A stretch of 64,000 bases of DNA from Litoditis marina. Lineage: Eukaryota; Nematoda; Chromadorea; Rhabditida; Rhabditidae. Of the stretch, positions 28,048 to 41,957 are shown in pieces (position 1 is the stretch's first letter; each line of letters begins with the position of its first letter). The notes beneath the pieces were generated by a model. That model was not told the origin of the DNA, searched no databases, and saw nothing but the letters and a program-made list of their open reading frames with translations. A program made the position numbers and the translations under genes. Location of the stretch: contig CAXIWQ010000173.1 in NCBI GenBank assembly GCA_964036275.1, positions 62,001 through 126,000 of the forward strand, read 5' to 3'.

Positions 28048-31000
28048 TTAGGTTTTTGTAGCTGGGAGCAACAGACTTGATAGCCGTATGAACTTTTTTC
28101 TGTAGCTGCAAGGCAAAGAGGTAATAACCGCGTTAATTTGTCTTTTGTGGCTGTGCGCCACAGGATATAAAGTCGTATTAGGTTTTTGTAGCTGGGAGCA
28201 ACAGACTTGATAGCCGTATAAATTTTTTTCCTGTAGCTGCAAGGCAAAGAGGTAATAACCGCGTTAATTTGTCTTTTGTGGCTGTGCGCCACAGAATATA
28301 AAGTCGTATTAGGTTTTTGTAGCTGGGAGCAACAGATTTGATAGCCGTATGAAATGTTCTCTGTAACTGCAAGGCAAAGAGTCAATAACCGCGTTAATTT
28401 GTATTTTGTGGCTGTGCGCCACAGAATATAAAGTCGTATTATGTTTTTGTAGTTGGAAGCAACAGACTTGATAGCCGTATGATTTTTTTTTTGTAGCTGC
28501 AAGTCAAAATGTCAATAACCGCGTTAATTCGTCTTTGTGGCTGTGCGCCACAGAATAGATTGTCGTATCAGGTTTTTGTAGCTGGGAGCAACAGACTTGA
28601 TAGCCGTATGAACTTTTTTCTGTAGCTGCAAGGCAAAGAGGTAATAACCGCGTTAATTTGTCTTTTGTGGCTGTGCGCCACAGGATATAAAGTCGTATTA
28701 GGTTTTTGTAGCCATGAGCAACAGACTTGATAGCCGTATAAACTTTTTTCTGTAGCTGCAAGGCAAAGAGTCGATAACCGCGTTATATCGTATTTTGTGG
28801 CTGTGTGCCACAGAATAGATAGTTGTATTGGGTTTTTCTAGCTGGGAACAACATACTTGATAGCCATATAAACTTTTTTCTGTAGCTGCACGGCAAAGAG
28901 TCAACAACCGCGTTAATTTGTCTTTTGTGGCTGTGCGCCACAGAATATAAAGTCGTATTAGGTTTTTGTAGCTGGGAGCAACAGACTTGATAGCCGTATA
29001 AACTTTTTTTCTGTAGCTGCAAGGCAAAGAGGTAATAACCGCGTTAATTTGTCTTTTGTGGCTGTGCGCCACAGAATATAAAGTCGTATTAGGTTTTTGT
29101 AGCTGGGAGCAACAGATTTGATAGCCGTATGAAATGTTCTCTGTAACTGCAAGGCAAAGAGTCAATAACCGCGTTAATTTGTATTTTGTGGCTGTGCGCC
29201 ACAGAATATAAAGTCGTATTATGTTTTTGTAGTTGGAAGCAACAGACTTGATAGCCGTATGATTTTTTTTTGTAGCTGCAAGTCAAAATGTCAATAACCG
29301 CGTTAATTCGTCTTTGTGGCTGTGCGCCACAGAATATATTGTCGTATTAGGTTTTTGTAGCTGGGAGCAACAGATTTGATAGCCGTATGAAATGTTCTCT
29401 GTAACTGCGAGGCAAAGAGTCAATAACCGCGTTAATTCGTCTTTTGTGGCTGTGCGCCACAGAATATATAGTCGTATTAGGTTTTTGTAGCTGGGAGCAA
29501 CAGACTTGATAGCCGTATGAACTTTTCTCAGTAGCTGCAAGCCAACAAGTCGATAACCGCGATAATTTGTATTTTGTGGCTGTGCGCCACAGAATAGATT
29601 GTCGTATTAGGTTTTTGTAGCTGGGAGCAACAGATTTGATAGCCGTATGAACTGTTCTCTGTAGCTGCAAGGCAAAGAGTCGATAACCGCGACAATTCAA
29701 ATTTTGTGGCTGTGCGCCACAGAATAGATAGTCGTATTAGGTTTTTGTAGCTGGGAGCAACATACTTGGTAGCCGTATAACCTTTTTCCTGTAGCTGCAC
29801 GGCAAAGAGTCAATAACCGCGTTAATTTGTCTTTTGTGGCTGTGCGCCACAGAATATAAAGTCGTATTAGGTTTTTGTAGCTGGGAGCAACAGACTTGAT
29901 GGCCGTATGAACTTTTTTCTGTAGCTGCAAGGCAAAGAAGTAATAACCGCGTTAATTTGTCTTTTGTGGCTGTGCGCCACAGAATAGATTGTCGTATCAG
30001 GTTTTTGTAGCTGGGAGCAACAGACTTGATAGCCGTATGAACTTTTCTCTGTAGCTGCAAGGCAAAGAGTCGATAACCGCGTTAATTCGTATTTTGTGGC
30101 TGTGCGCCACAGAATAGATTGTCGTATTAGGTTTTTGTAGCTGGGAGCAACAGATTTGATAGCCGTATGAACTTTTCTCTGTAGCTGCAAGGCAAAGAGT
30201 CGATAACCGCGATATTTCGTGTTTTGTGGCTGTGCGCCACAGAATAGATTGTCGTATTAGGTTTTTGTAGCTGGGAGCAACAGATTTGATAGCCGTATGA
30301 ACTGTTCTCTGTAGCTGCAAGGCAAAGAGTCGATAACCGCGTTAATTCGTATTTTGTGGCTGTGCGCCACAGAATAGATAGTCGTATTAGGTTTTTGTAG
30401 CTGGGAGCAACAGATTTGATAGCCGTATGAACTGTTCTCTGTAGCTGCAAGGCAAAGAGTCGATAACCGCGTCAATTCGTATTTTGTGGCTGTGCGCCAC
30501 AGAATAGATAGTCGTATTAGGTTTTTGTAGCTGGGAGCAACATACTTGGTAGCCGTATAACCTTTTTCCTGTAGCTGCACGGCAAAGAGTCAATAACCGC
30601 GTTAATTTGTCTTTTGTGGCTGTGCGCCACAGAATATAAAGTCGTATTAGGTTTTTGTAGCTGGGAGCAACAGACTTGATGGCCGTATGAACTTTTTTCT
30701 GTAGCTGCAAGGCAAAGAAGTAATAACCGCGTTAATTTGTCTTTTGTGGCTGTGCGCCACAGAATAGATTGTCGTATCAGGTTTTTGTAGCTGGGAGCAA
30801 CAGACTTGATAGCCGTATGAACTTTTCTCTGTAGCTGCAAGGCAAAGAGTCGATAACCGCGTTAATTCGTATTTTGTGGCTGTGCGCCACAGAATAGATT
30901 GTCGTATTAGGTTTTTGTAGCTGGGAGCAACAGATTTGATAGCCGTATGAACTTTTCTCTGTAGCTGCAAGGCAAAGAGTCGATAACCGCGATATTTCGT

Positions 31001-33300
31001 GTTTTGTGGCTGTGCGCCACAGAATAGATTGTCGTATTAGGTTTTTGTAGCTGGGAGCAACAGATTTGATAGCCGTATGAACTGTTCTCTGTAGCTGCAA
31101 GGCAAAGAGTCGATAACCGCGTTAATTCGTATTTTGTGGCTGTGCGCCACAGAATAGATAGTCGTATCAGGTTTTTGTAGCTGGGAGCAACATACTTGAT
31201 AGCCGTATAACCTTTTTCCTGTAGCTGCACGGCAAAGAGTCAATAACCGCGTTAATTTGTCTTTTGTGGCTGTGCGCCACAGAATATAAAGTCGTATTAG
31301 GTTTTTGTAGCTGGGAGCAACAGACTTGATAGCCGTATGAACTTTTTTCTGTAGCTGCAAGGCAAAGAGGTAATAACCGCGTTAATTTGTCTTTTGTGGC
31401 TGTGCGCCACAGAATAGATTGTCGTATCAGGTTTTTGTAGCTGGGAGCAACATACTTGATAGCCGTATGAACTTTTTTCTGTAGCTGCAAGGCAAAGAGG
31501 TAATAACCGCGTTAATTCGTCTTTTGTGGCTGTGCGCCACAGGATATAAAGTCGTATTAGGTTTTTGTAGCCATGAGCAACAGACTTGATAGCCGTATAA
31601 ACTTTTTTCTGTAGCTGCAAGGCAAAGAGTCGATAACCGCGTTATATCGTATTTTGTGGCTGTGTGCCACAAAATAGATAGTTGTATTGGGTTTTTCTAG
31701 CTGGGAGCAACATACTTGATAGCCATATAAACTTTTTTCTGTAGCTGCACGGCAAAGAGTCAATAACCGCGTTAATTTGTCTTTTGTGGCTGTGCGCCAC
31801 AGAATATAAAGTCGTATTAGGTTTTTGTAGCTGGGAGCAACAGACTTGATAGCCGTATAAATTTTTTTCCTGTAGCTGCAAGGCAAAGAGGTAATAACCG
31901 CGTTAATTTGTCTTTTGTGGCTGTGCGCCACAGAATATAAAGTCGTATTAGGTTTTTGTAGCTGGGAGCAACAGATTTGATAGCCGTATGAAATGTTCTC
32001 TGTAACTGCAAGGCAAAGAGTCAATAACCGCGTTAATTTGTATTTTGTGGCTGTGCGCCACAGAATATAAAGTCGTATTATGTTTTTGTAGTTGGAAGCA
32101 ACAGACTTGATAGCCGTATGATTTTTTTTTTGTAGCTGCAAGTCAAAATGTCAATAACCGCGTTAATTCGTCTTTGTGGCTGTGCGCCACAGAATAGATT
32201 GTCGTATCAGGTTTTTGTAGCTGGGAGCAACAGACTTGATAGCCGTATGAACTTTTTTCTGTAGCTGCAAGGCAAAGAGGTAATAACCGCGTTAATTTGT
32301 CTTTTGTGGCTGTGCGCCACAGGATATAAAGTCGTATTAGGTTTTTGTAGCCATGAGCAACAGACTTGATAGCCGTATAAACTTTTTTCTGTAGCTGCAA
32401 GGCAAAGAGTCGATAACCGCGTTATATCGTATTTTGTGGCTGTGTGCCACAGAATAGATAGTTGTATTGGGTTTTTCTAGCTGGGAACAACATACTTGAT
32501 AGCCATATAAACTTTTTTCTGTAGCTGCACGGCAAAGAGTCAATAACCGCGTTAATTTGTCTTTTGTGGCTGTGCGCCACAGAATATAAAGTCGTATTAG
32601 GTTTTTGTAGCTGGGAGCAACAGACTTGATAGCCGTATAAACTTTTTTTCTGTAGCTGCAAGGCAAAGAGGTAATAACCGCGTTAATTTGTCTTTTGTGG
32701 CTGTGCGCCACAGAATAGATTGTCGTATCAGGTTTTTGTAGCTGGGAGCAACAGACTTGATAGCCGTATAAACTTTTCTCTGTAGCTGCAAGCCAACAAG
32801 TCGATAACCGCGATAATTCGTATTTTGTGGCTGTGCGCCACAGAATAGATTGTCGTATTAGGTTTTTGTAGCTGGGAGCAACAGATTTGATAGCCGTATG
32901 AACTGTTCTTTGTAGCTGCAAGGCAAAGAGTCGATAACCGCGTTAATTCGTATTTTGTGGCTGTGCGCCACAGAATAGATAGTCGTATTAGGTTTTTGTA
33001 GCTGGAAGCAACATATTTGATAGCCGTATAACCTTTTTTCTGTAGCTGCACGGCAAAGAGTCAATAACCGCGTTAATTTGTCTTTTGTGGCTGTGAGCCA
33101 CAGAATATAAAGTCGTATTAGGTTTTTGTAGCTGGGAGCAACAGACTTGATAGCCGTATGAACTTTTTTCTGTAGCTGCAAGGCAAAGAGGTAATAACCG
33201 CGTTAATTTGTCTTTTGTGGCTGTGCGCCACAGAATAGATTGTCGTATCAGGTTTTTGTAGCTGGGAGCAACAGACTTGATAGCCGTATGAACTTTTTTC
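27918..33300. repeat. About 3.64-kb spaced duplication within the satellite
   Basis: The segment around 27918-29020 recurs at about 31557-32660 with an offset of 3639 bp. It carries the CAAGTCAAAATG monomer (28500/32139), GCCATGAGC (28711/32351) and the rare GGGAACAACATAC change (28850/32490). A separate 780-bp duplication lies between the copies. Confidence 0.7.
29737..31296. repeat. Second 780-bp (six-monomer) tandem duplication
   Basis: Monomers from 29737 recur at 30517 with a 780-bp offset. The block has a different monomer composition from the 26.5-28-kb one, although both are six monomers long. Confidence 0.78.
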
Positions 33301-33962
33301 TGTAGCTGCAAGGCAAAGAGGTAATAACCGCGTTAATTTGTCTTTTGTGGCTGTGCGCCATAGGATATAAAGTCGTATTAGGTTTTTGTAGCCATGAGCA
33401 ACAGACTTGATAGCCGTTTAAACTTTTTTCTGTAGCTGCAAGGCAAAGAGTCGATAACCGCGTTATATCGTATTTTGTGGCTGTGTGCCACAGAATAGAT
33501 AGTTGTATTGGGTTTTTCTAGCTGGGAGCAACATACTTGATAGCCATATAAACTTTTTTCTGTAGCTGCACGGCAAAGAGTCAATAACCGCGTTAATTTG
33601 TCTTTTGTGGCTGTGCGCCACAGAATATAAAGTCGTATTAGGTTTTTGTAGCTGGGAGCAACATACTTGATAGCCGTATAAACTTTTTTCTGTAGCTGCA
33701 AGGCAAAGAGGTAATAACCGCGTTAATTTGTCTTTTGTGGCTGTGCGCCACAGAATATAAAGTCGTATTAGGTTTTTGTAGCTGGGAGCAACAGATTTGA
33801 TAGCCGTATGAAATGTTCTCTGTAACTTCAAGGCAAAGAGTCAATAACCGCGTTAATTTGTATTTTGTGGCTGTGCGCCACAGAATACAAAGTCGTATTA
33901 TGTTTTTGTAGTTGGAAGCAACAGACTTGATAGCCGTATGATTTTTTTTTTGTAGCTGCAAG

Positions 33963-36030
33963 TCAAAATGTCAATAACCGCGTTAATTCGTCTTTGTGGC
34001 TGTGCGCCTCAGAATAGATTGTCGTATTAGGTTTTTGTAGCTGGGAGCAACAGATTTGATAGCCGTATGAAATGTTCTCTGTAACTGCGAGGCAAAGAGT
34101 CAATAACCGCGTTAATTCGTCTTTTGTGGCTGTGCGCCACAGAATATATAGTCGTATTAGGTTTTTGTAGCTGGGAGCAACAAACTTGATAGCCGTATGA
34201 ACTTTTCTCTGTAGCTGCAAGCCAACAAGTCGATAACCGCGATAATTTGTATTTTGTGGCTGTGCGCCACAGAATAGATTGTCGTATTAGGTTTTTGTAG
34301 CTGGGAGCAACAGATTTGATAGCCGTATGAACTGTTCTCTGTAGCTGCAAGGCAAAGAGTCGATAACCGCGTCAATTCGTATTTTGTGGCTGTGCGCCAC
34401 AGAATAGATAGTCGTATTAGGTTTTTGTAGCTGGGAGCAACATACTTGGTAGCCGTATAACCTTTTTCCTGTAGCTGCACGGCAAAGAGTCAATAACTGC
34501 GTTAATTTGTCTTTTGTGGCTGTGCGCCACAGAATAGATTGTCGTATTAGGTTTTTGTAGCTGGGAGCAACAGATTTGATAGCCGTATGAAATATTCTCT
34601 GTAACTGCGAGGCAAAGAGTCAATAACCGCGTTAATTCGTCTTTTGTGGCTGTGCGCCACAGAATATATAGTCGTATTAGGTTTTTGTAGCTGGGAGCAA
34701 CAGACTTGATAGCCGTATGAACTGTTCTCTGTAGCTGCAAGGCAAAGAGGTAATAACCGCGTTAATTTGTCTTTTGTGGCTGTGCGCCACAGAATATAAA
34801 GTCGTATTAGGTTTTTGTAGCTGGGAGCAACAGATTTGATAGCCGTATGAAATGTTCTCTGTAACTGCAAGGCAAAGAGTCAATAACCGCGTTAATTTGT
34901 ATTTTGTGGCTGTGCGCCACAGAATATAAAGTCGTATTATGTTTTTGTAGTTGGAAGCAACAGACTTGATAGCCGTATGATTTTTTTTGTAGCTGCAAGT
35001 CAAAATGTCAATAACCGCGTTAATTCGTCTTTGTGGCTGTGCGCCTCAGAATAGATTGTCGTATTAGGTTTTTGTAGCTGGGAGCAACAGATTTGATAGC
35101 CGTATGAAATGTTCTCTGTAACTGCGAGGCAAAGAGTCAATAACCGCGTTAATTCGTCTTTTGTGGCTGTGCGCCACAGAATATATAGTCGTATTAGGTT
35201 TTTGTAGCTGGGAGCAACAAACTTGATAGCCGTATGAACTTTTCTCTGTAGCTGCAAGCCAACAAGTCGATAACCGCGATAATTTGTATTTTGTGGCTGT
35301 GCGCCACAGAATAGATTGTCGTATTAGGTTTTTGTAGCTGGGAGCAACAGATTTGATAGCCGTATGAACTGTTCTCTGTAGCTGCAAGGCAAAGAGTCGA
35401 TAACCGCGTCAATTCGTATTTTGTGGCTGTGCGCCACAGAATAGATAGTCGTATTAGGTTTTTGTAGCTGGGAGCAACATACTTGGTAGCCGTATAACCT
35501 TTTTCCTGTAGCTGCACGGCAAAGAGTCAATAACCGCGTTAATTTGTCTTTTGTGGCTGTGCGCCACAGAATAGATTGTCGTATTAGGTTTTTGTAGCTG
35601 GGAGCAACAGATTTGATAGCCGTATGAAATATTCTCTGTAACTGCGAGGCAAAAAGTCAATAACCGCGTTAATTCGTCTTTTGTGGCTGTGCGCCACAGA
35701 ATATATAGTCGTATTAGGTTTTTGTAGCTGGGAGCAACAGACTTGATAGCCGTATGAACTGTTCTCTGTAGCTGCAAGGCAAAGAGTCGATAACCGCGAT
35801 AATTCGTATTTTGTGGCTGTGCGCCACAGAATAGATAGTCGTATTAGGTTTTTTTAGCTGGGAGCAACATAATTGATAGCCGTATAACCTTTTTCCTGTA
35901 GCTGCACGGCAAAGAGTCAATAACCGCGTTAATTTGTCTTTTGTAACTGTGCGCCACAGAATATAGAGTCGTATTAGGTTTTCGTAGCTGGGAGCAACAG
36001 ACTTGATAGCCGTATGAATTTTTTTCTGTA
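33963..36030. repeat. 1,037-bp (eight-monomer) tandem duplication
   Basis: The segment starting with the CAAGTCAAAATG monomer at 33959 recurs at 34997 (offset 1037-1038 bp, eight monomers including shortened ones). Confidence 0.75.
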
Positions 36031-36363
36031 GCTGCAAGGCACAGAGGTAATAACCGCGTTAATTTGTCTTTTGTGGCTGTGCGCCACAGAATAGATTGTC
36101 GTATCAGGTTTTTGTAGCTGGGAGCAACAGACTTGATAGCCGTATGAACTTTTCTATGTAGCTGCAAGCCAACAAGTCGATAACCGCGATAATTCGTATT
36201 TTGTGGCTGTGCGCCACAGAATAGATAGTCGTATTAGGTTTTTGTAGCTGGGAGCAACATATTTGATAGCCGTATAACCTTTTTCCTGTAGCTGCACGGC
36301 AAAGAGTCAATAACCGCGTTAATTTGTCTTTTGTGGCTGTGCGCCACAGAATATAAAGTCGTA

Positions 36364-39300
36364 TTAGGTTTTTGTAGCTGGGAGCAACAGACTTGATAGC
36401 CGTATGAACTTTTTTCTGTAGCTGCAAGGCAAAGAGGTAATAACCGCGTTAATTTGTCTTTTGTGGCTGTGCGCCACAGAATAGATTGTCGTATCAGGTT
36501 TTTGTAGCTGGGAGCAACAGACTTGATAGCCGTATGAACTTTTTTCTGTAGCTGCAAGGCAAAGAGGTAATAACCGCGTTAATTTGTCTTTTGTGGATGT
36601 GCGCCACAGAATAGATTGTCGTATCAGGTTTTTGTAGCTGGGAGCAACAGACTTGATAGCCGTATGAACTTTTTTCTGTAGCTGCAAGGCAAAGAGGTAA
36701 TAACCGCGTTAATTTGTCTTTTGTGGCTGTGCGCCATAGGATATAAAGTCGTATTAGGTTTTTGTAGCCATGAGCAACAGACTTGATAGCCGTATAAACT
36801 TTTTTTTGTAGCTGCAAGGCAAAAAGTCGATAACCGCGTTATATCGTATTTTGTGGCTGTGTGCCACAGAATAGATAGTTGTATTGGGTTTTTCTAGCTG
36901 GGAGCAACATACTTGATAGCCATATAAACTTTTTTCTGTAGCTGCACGGCAAAGAGTCAATAACCGCGTTAATTTGTCTTTTGTGGCTGTGCGCCACAGA
37001 ATATAAAGTCGTATTAGGTTTTTGTAGCTGGGAGCAACAGACTTGATAGCCGTATAAACTTTTTTTCTGTAGCTGCAAGGCAAAGAGATAATAACCGCGT
37101 TAATTTGTCTTTTGTGGCTGTGCGCCACAGAATATAAAGTCGTATTAGGTTTTTGTAGCTGGGAGCAACAGATTTGATAGCCGTATGAAATGTTCTCTGT
37201 AACTGCGAGGCAAAGAGTCAATAACCGCGTTAATTCGTCTTTTGTGGCTGTGCGCCACAGAATATATAGTCGTATTAGGGTTTTGTAGCTGGGAGCAACA
37301 GACTTGATAGCCGTATGAACTTTTCTCTGTAGCTGCAAGCCAACAAGTCGATAACCGCGATAATTTGTATTTTGTGGCTGTGCGCCACAGAATAGATTGT
37401 CGTATTAGGTTTTTGTAGCTGGGAGCAACAGATTTGATAGCCGTATGAACTGTTCTCTGTAGCTGCAAGGCAAAGAGTCGATAACCGCTTCAATTCGTAT
37501 TTTGTGGCTGTGCGCCACAGAATAGATAGTCGTATTAGGTTTTTGTAGCTGGGAGCAACATACTTGGTAGCCGTATAACCTTTTTCCTGTAGCTGCACGG
37601 CAAAGAGTCAATAACCGCGTTAATTCGTCTTTTGTGGCTGTGCGCCACAGAATATGAAGTCGTATTAGGTTTTTGTAGCTGGGAGCAACAGACTTGATGG
37701 CCGTATGAACTTTTTTCTGTAGCTGCAAGGCAAAGAAGTAATAACCGCGTTAATTTGTCTTTTGTGGCTGTGCGCCACAGAATATATTGTCGTATCAGGT
37801 TTTTGTAGCTGGGAGCAACAGACTTGATAGCCGTATGAACTTTTCTCTGTAGCTGCAAGCCAACAAGTCGATAACCGCGATATTTCGTGTTTTGTGGCTG
37901 TGCGCCACAGAATAGATTGTCGTATTAGGTTTTTGTAGCTGGGAGCAACAGATTTGATAGCCGTATGAAATATTCTCTGTAACTGCGAGGCAAAAAGTCA
38001 ATAACCGCGTTAATTCGTCTTTTGTGGCTGTGCGCCACAGAATATATAGTCGTATTAGGTTTTTGTAGCTGGGAGCAACAGACTTGATAGCCGTATGAAC
38101 TGTTCTCTGTAGCTGCAAGGCAAAGAGTCGATAACCGCGATAATTCGTATTTTGTGGCTGTGCGCCACAGAATAGATAGTCGTATTAGGTTTTTTTTTAG
38201 CTGGGAGCAACATACTTGATAGCCGTATAACCTTTTTCCTGTAGCTGCACGGCAAAGAGTCAATAACCGCGTTAATTTGTCTTTTGTGGCTGTGCGCCAC
38301 AGAATATAAAGTCGTATTAGGTTTTTGTAGCTGGGAGCAACAGACTTGATAGCCGTATGAACTTTTTTCTGTAGCTGCAAGGCAAAGAGGTAATAACCGC
38401 GTTAATTTGTCTTTTGTGGCTGTGCGCCACAGAATAGATTGTCGTATCAGGTTTTTGTAGCTGGGAGCAACAGACTTGATAGCCGTATGAACTTTTTTCT
38501 GTAGCTGCAAGGCAAAGAGGTAATAACCGCGTTAATTTGTCTTTTGTGGATGTGCGCCACAGAATAGATTGTCGTATCAGGTTTTTGTAGCTGGGAGCAA
38601 CAGACTTGATAGCCGTATGAACTTTTTTCTGTAGCTGCAAGGCAAAGAGGTAATAACCGCGTTAATTTGTCTTTTGTGGCTGTGCGCCATAGGATATAAA
38701 GTCGTATTAGGTTTTTGTAGCCATGAGCAACAGACTTGATAGCCGTATAAACTTTTTTTTGTAGCTGCAAGGCAAAAAGTCGATAACCGCGTTATATCGT
38801 ATTTTGTGGCTGTGTGCCACAGAATAGATAGTTGTATTGGGTTTTTCTAGCTGGGAGCAACATACTTGATAGCCATATAAACGTTTTTCTGTAGCTGCAC
38901 GGCAAAGAGTCAATAACCGCGTTAATTTGTCTTTTGTGGCTGTGCGCCACAGAATATAAAGTCGTATTAGGTTTTTGTAGCTGGGAGCAACAGACTTGAT
39001 AGCCGTATAAACTTTTTTTCTGTAGCTGCAAGGCAAAGAGATAATAACCGCGTTAATTTGTCTTTTGTGGCTGTGCGCCACAGAATATAAAGTCGTATTA
39101 GGTTGTTGTAGCTGGGAGCAACAGATTTGATAGCCGTATGAAATGTTCTCTGTAACTGCGAGGCAAAGAGTCAATAACCGCGTTAATTCGTCTTTTGTGG
39201 CTGTGCGCCACAGAATATATAGTCGTATTAGGGTTTTGTAGCTGGGAGCAACAGACTTGATAGCCGTATGAACTTTTCTCTGTAGCTGCAAGCCAACAAG

Positions 39301-40269
39301 TCGATAACCGCGATAATTTGTATTTTGTGGCTGTGCGCCACAGAATAGATTGTCGTATTAGGTTTTTGTAGCTGGGAGCAACAGATTTGATAGCCGTATG
39401 AACTGTTCTCTGTAGCTGCAAGGCAAAGAGTCGATAACCGCTTCAATTCGTATTTTGTGGCTGTGCGCCACAGAATAGATAGTCGTATTAGGTTTTTGTA
39501 GCTGGGAGCAACATACTTGGTAGCCGTATAACCTTTTTCCTGTAGCTGCACGGCAAAGAGTCAATAACCGCGTTAATTCGTCTTTTGTGGCTGTGCGCCA
39601 CAGAATATGAAGTCGTATTAGGTTTTTGTAGCTGGGAGCAACAGACTTGATGGCCGTATGAACTTTTTTCTGTAGCTGCAAGGCAAAGAAGTAATAACCG
39701 CGTTAATTTGTCTTTTGTGGCTGTGCGCCACAGAATATATTGTCGTATCAGGTTTTTGTAGCTGGGAGCAACAGACTTGATAGCCGTATGAACTTTTCTC
39801 TGTAGCTGCAAGCCAACAAGTCGATAACCGCGATATTTCGTGTTTTGTGGCTGTGCGCCACAGAATAGATTGTCGTATTAAGTTTTTGTAGCTGGGAGCG
39901 ACAGATTTGATAGCCGTATGAACTGTTCTCTGTAGCTGCAAGGCAAAGAGTCGATAACCGCGTTAATTCGTATTTTGTGGCTGTGCGCCACAGAATAGAT
40001 AGTCGTATCAGGTTTTTGTAGCTGGGAGCAACATACTTGATAGCCGTATAACCTTTTTCCTGTAGCTATACGGCAAAGAGTCAATAACCGCGTTAATTTG
40101 TCTTTTGTGGCTGTGCGCCACAGAATATAAAGTCGTATTAGGTTTTTGTAGCTGGGAGCAACAGACTTGATAGCCGTATGAACTTTTTTCTGTAGCTGCA
40201 AGGCAAAGAGGTAATAACCGCGTTAATTTGTCTTTTGTGGCTGTGCGCCACAGAATAGATTGTCGTATT
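36364..40269. repeat. 1,953-bp (fifteen-monomer) tandem duplication
   Basis: Monomers from 36364 recur at 38317 with a 1953-bp offset. Shared private variants include TTTTGTGGATGTGCG at 36591/38544 and ACCGCTTCAATTCG at 37484/39437. Confidence 0.8.
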
Positions 40270-41957
40270 AGGTTTTTGTAGCTGGGAGCGACAGATTTGA
40301 TAGCCGTATGAACTGTTCTCTGTAGCTGCAAGGCAAAGAGTCGATAACCGCGTTAATTTGTCTTTTGTGGCTGTGCGCCACAGAATAGATAGTCGTATCA
40401 GGTTTTTGTAGCTGGGAGCAACATACTTGATAGCCGTATAACCTTTTTCCTGTAGCTGCACGGCAAAGAGTCAATAACCGCGTTAATTTGTCTTTTGTGG
40501 CTGTGCGCCACAGAATATAAAGTCGTATTAGGTTTTTGTAGCTGGGAGCAACAGACTTGATAGCCGTATGAACTTTTTTCTGTAGCTGCAAGGCAAAGAG
40601 GTAATAACCGCGTTAATTTGTCTTTTGTGGCTGTGCGCCACAGGATATAAAGTCGTATTAGGTTTTTGTAGCCATGAGCAACAGACTTGATAGCCGTATA
40701 AACTTTTTTCTGTAGCTGCAAGGCAAAGAGTCGATAACCGCGTTATATCGTATTTTGTGGCTGTGTGCCACAGAATAGATAGTTGTATTGGGTTTTTCTA
40801 GCTGGGAGCAACATACTTGATAGCCATATAAACTTTTTTCTGTAGCTGCACGGCAAAGAGTCAATAACCGCGTTAATTTGTCTTTTGTGGCTGTGCGCCA
40901 CAGAATATAAAGTCGTATTAGGTTTTTGTAGCTGGGAGCAACAGACTTGATAGCCGTATAAACTTTTTTTTCTGTAGCTGCAAGGCAAAGAGGTAATAAC
41001 CGCGTTAATTTGTCTTTTGTGGCTGTGCGCCACAGAATATAAAGTCGTATTAGGTTTTTGTAGCTGGAAGCAACAGATTTGATAGCCGTATGAAATGTTC
41101 TCTGTAACTGCAAGGCAAAGAGTCAATAACCGCGTTAATTTGTATTTTGTGGCTGTGCGCCACAGAATATAAAGTCGTATTATGTTTTTGTAGTTGGAAG
41201 CAACAGACTTGATAGCCGTATGATTTTTTTTTGTAGCTGCAAGTCAAAATGTCAATAACCGCGTTAATTCGTCTTTGTGGCTGTGCGCCACAGAATATAT
41301 TGTCGTATTAGGTTTTTGTAGCTGGGAGCAACAGATTTGATAGCCGTATGAAATGTTCTCTGTAACTGCGAGGCAAAGAGTCAATAACCGCGTTAATTCG
41401 TCTTTTGTGGCTGTGCGCCACAGAATATATAGTCGTATTAGGTTTTTGTAGCTGGGAGCAACAGACTTGATAGCCGTATGAACTTTTCTCTGTAGCTGCA
41501 AGCCAACAAGTCGATAACCGCGATAATTTGTATTTTGTGGCTGTGCGCCACAGAATAGATTGTCGTATTAGGTTTTTGTAGCTGGGAGCAACAGATTTGA
41601 TAGCCGTATGAACTGTTCTCTGTAGCTGCAAGGCAAAGAGTCGATAACCGCGTCAATTCGTATTTTGTGGCTGTGCGCCACAGAATAGATAGTCGTATTA
41701 GGTTTTTGTAGCTGGGAGCAACATACTTGGTAGCCGTATAACCTTTTTCCTGTAGCTGCACGGCAAAGAGTCAATAACCGCGTTAATTTGTCTTTTGTGG
41801 CTGTGCGCCACAGAATATAAAGTCGTATTAGGTTTTTGTAGCTGGGAGCAACAGACTTGATGGCCGTATGAACTTTTTTCTGTAGCTGCAAGGCAAAGAA
41901 GTAATAACCGCGTTAATTTGTCTTTTGTGGCTGTGCGCCACAGAATAGATTGTCGTA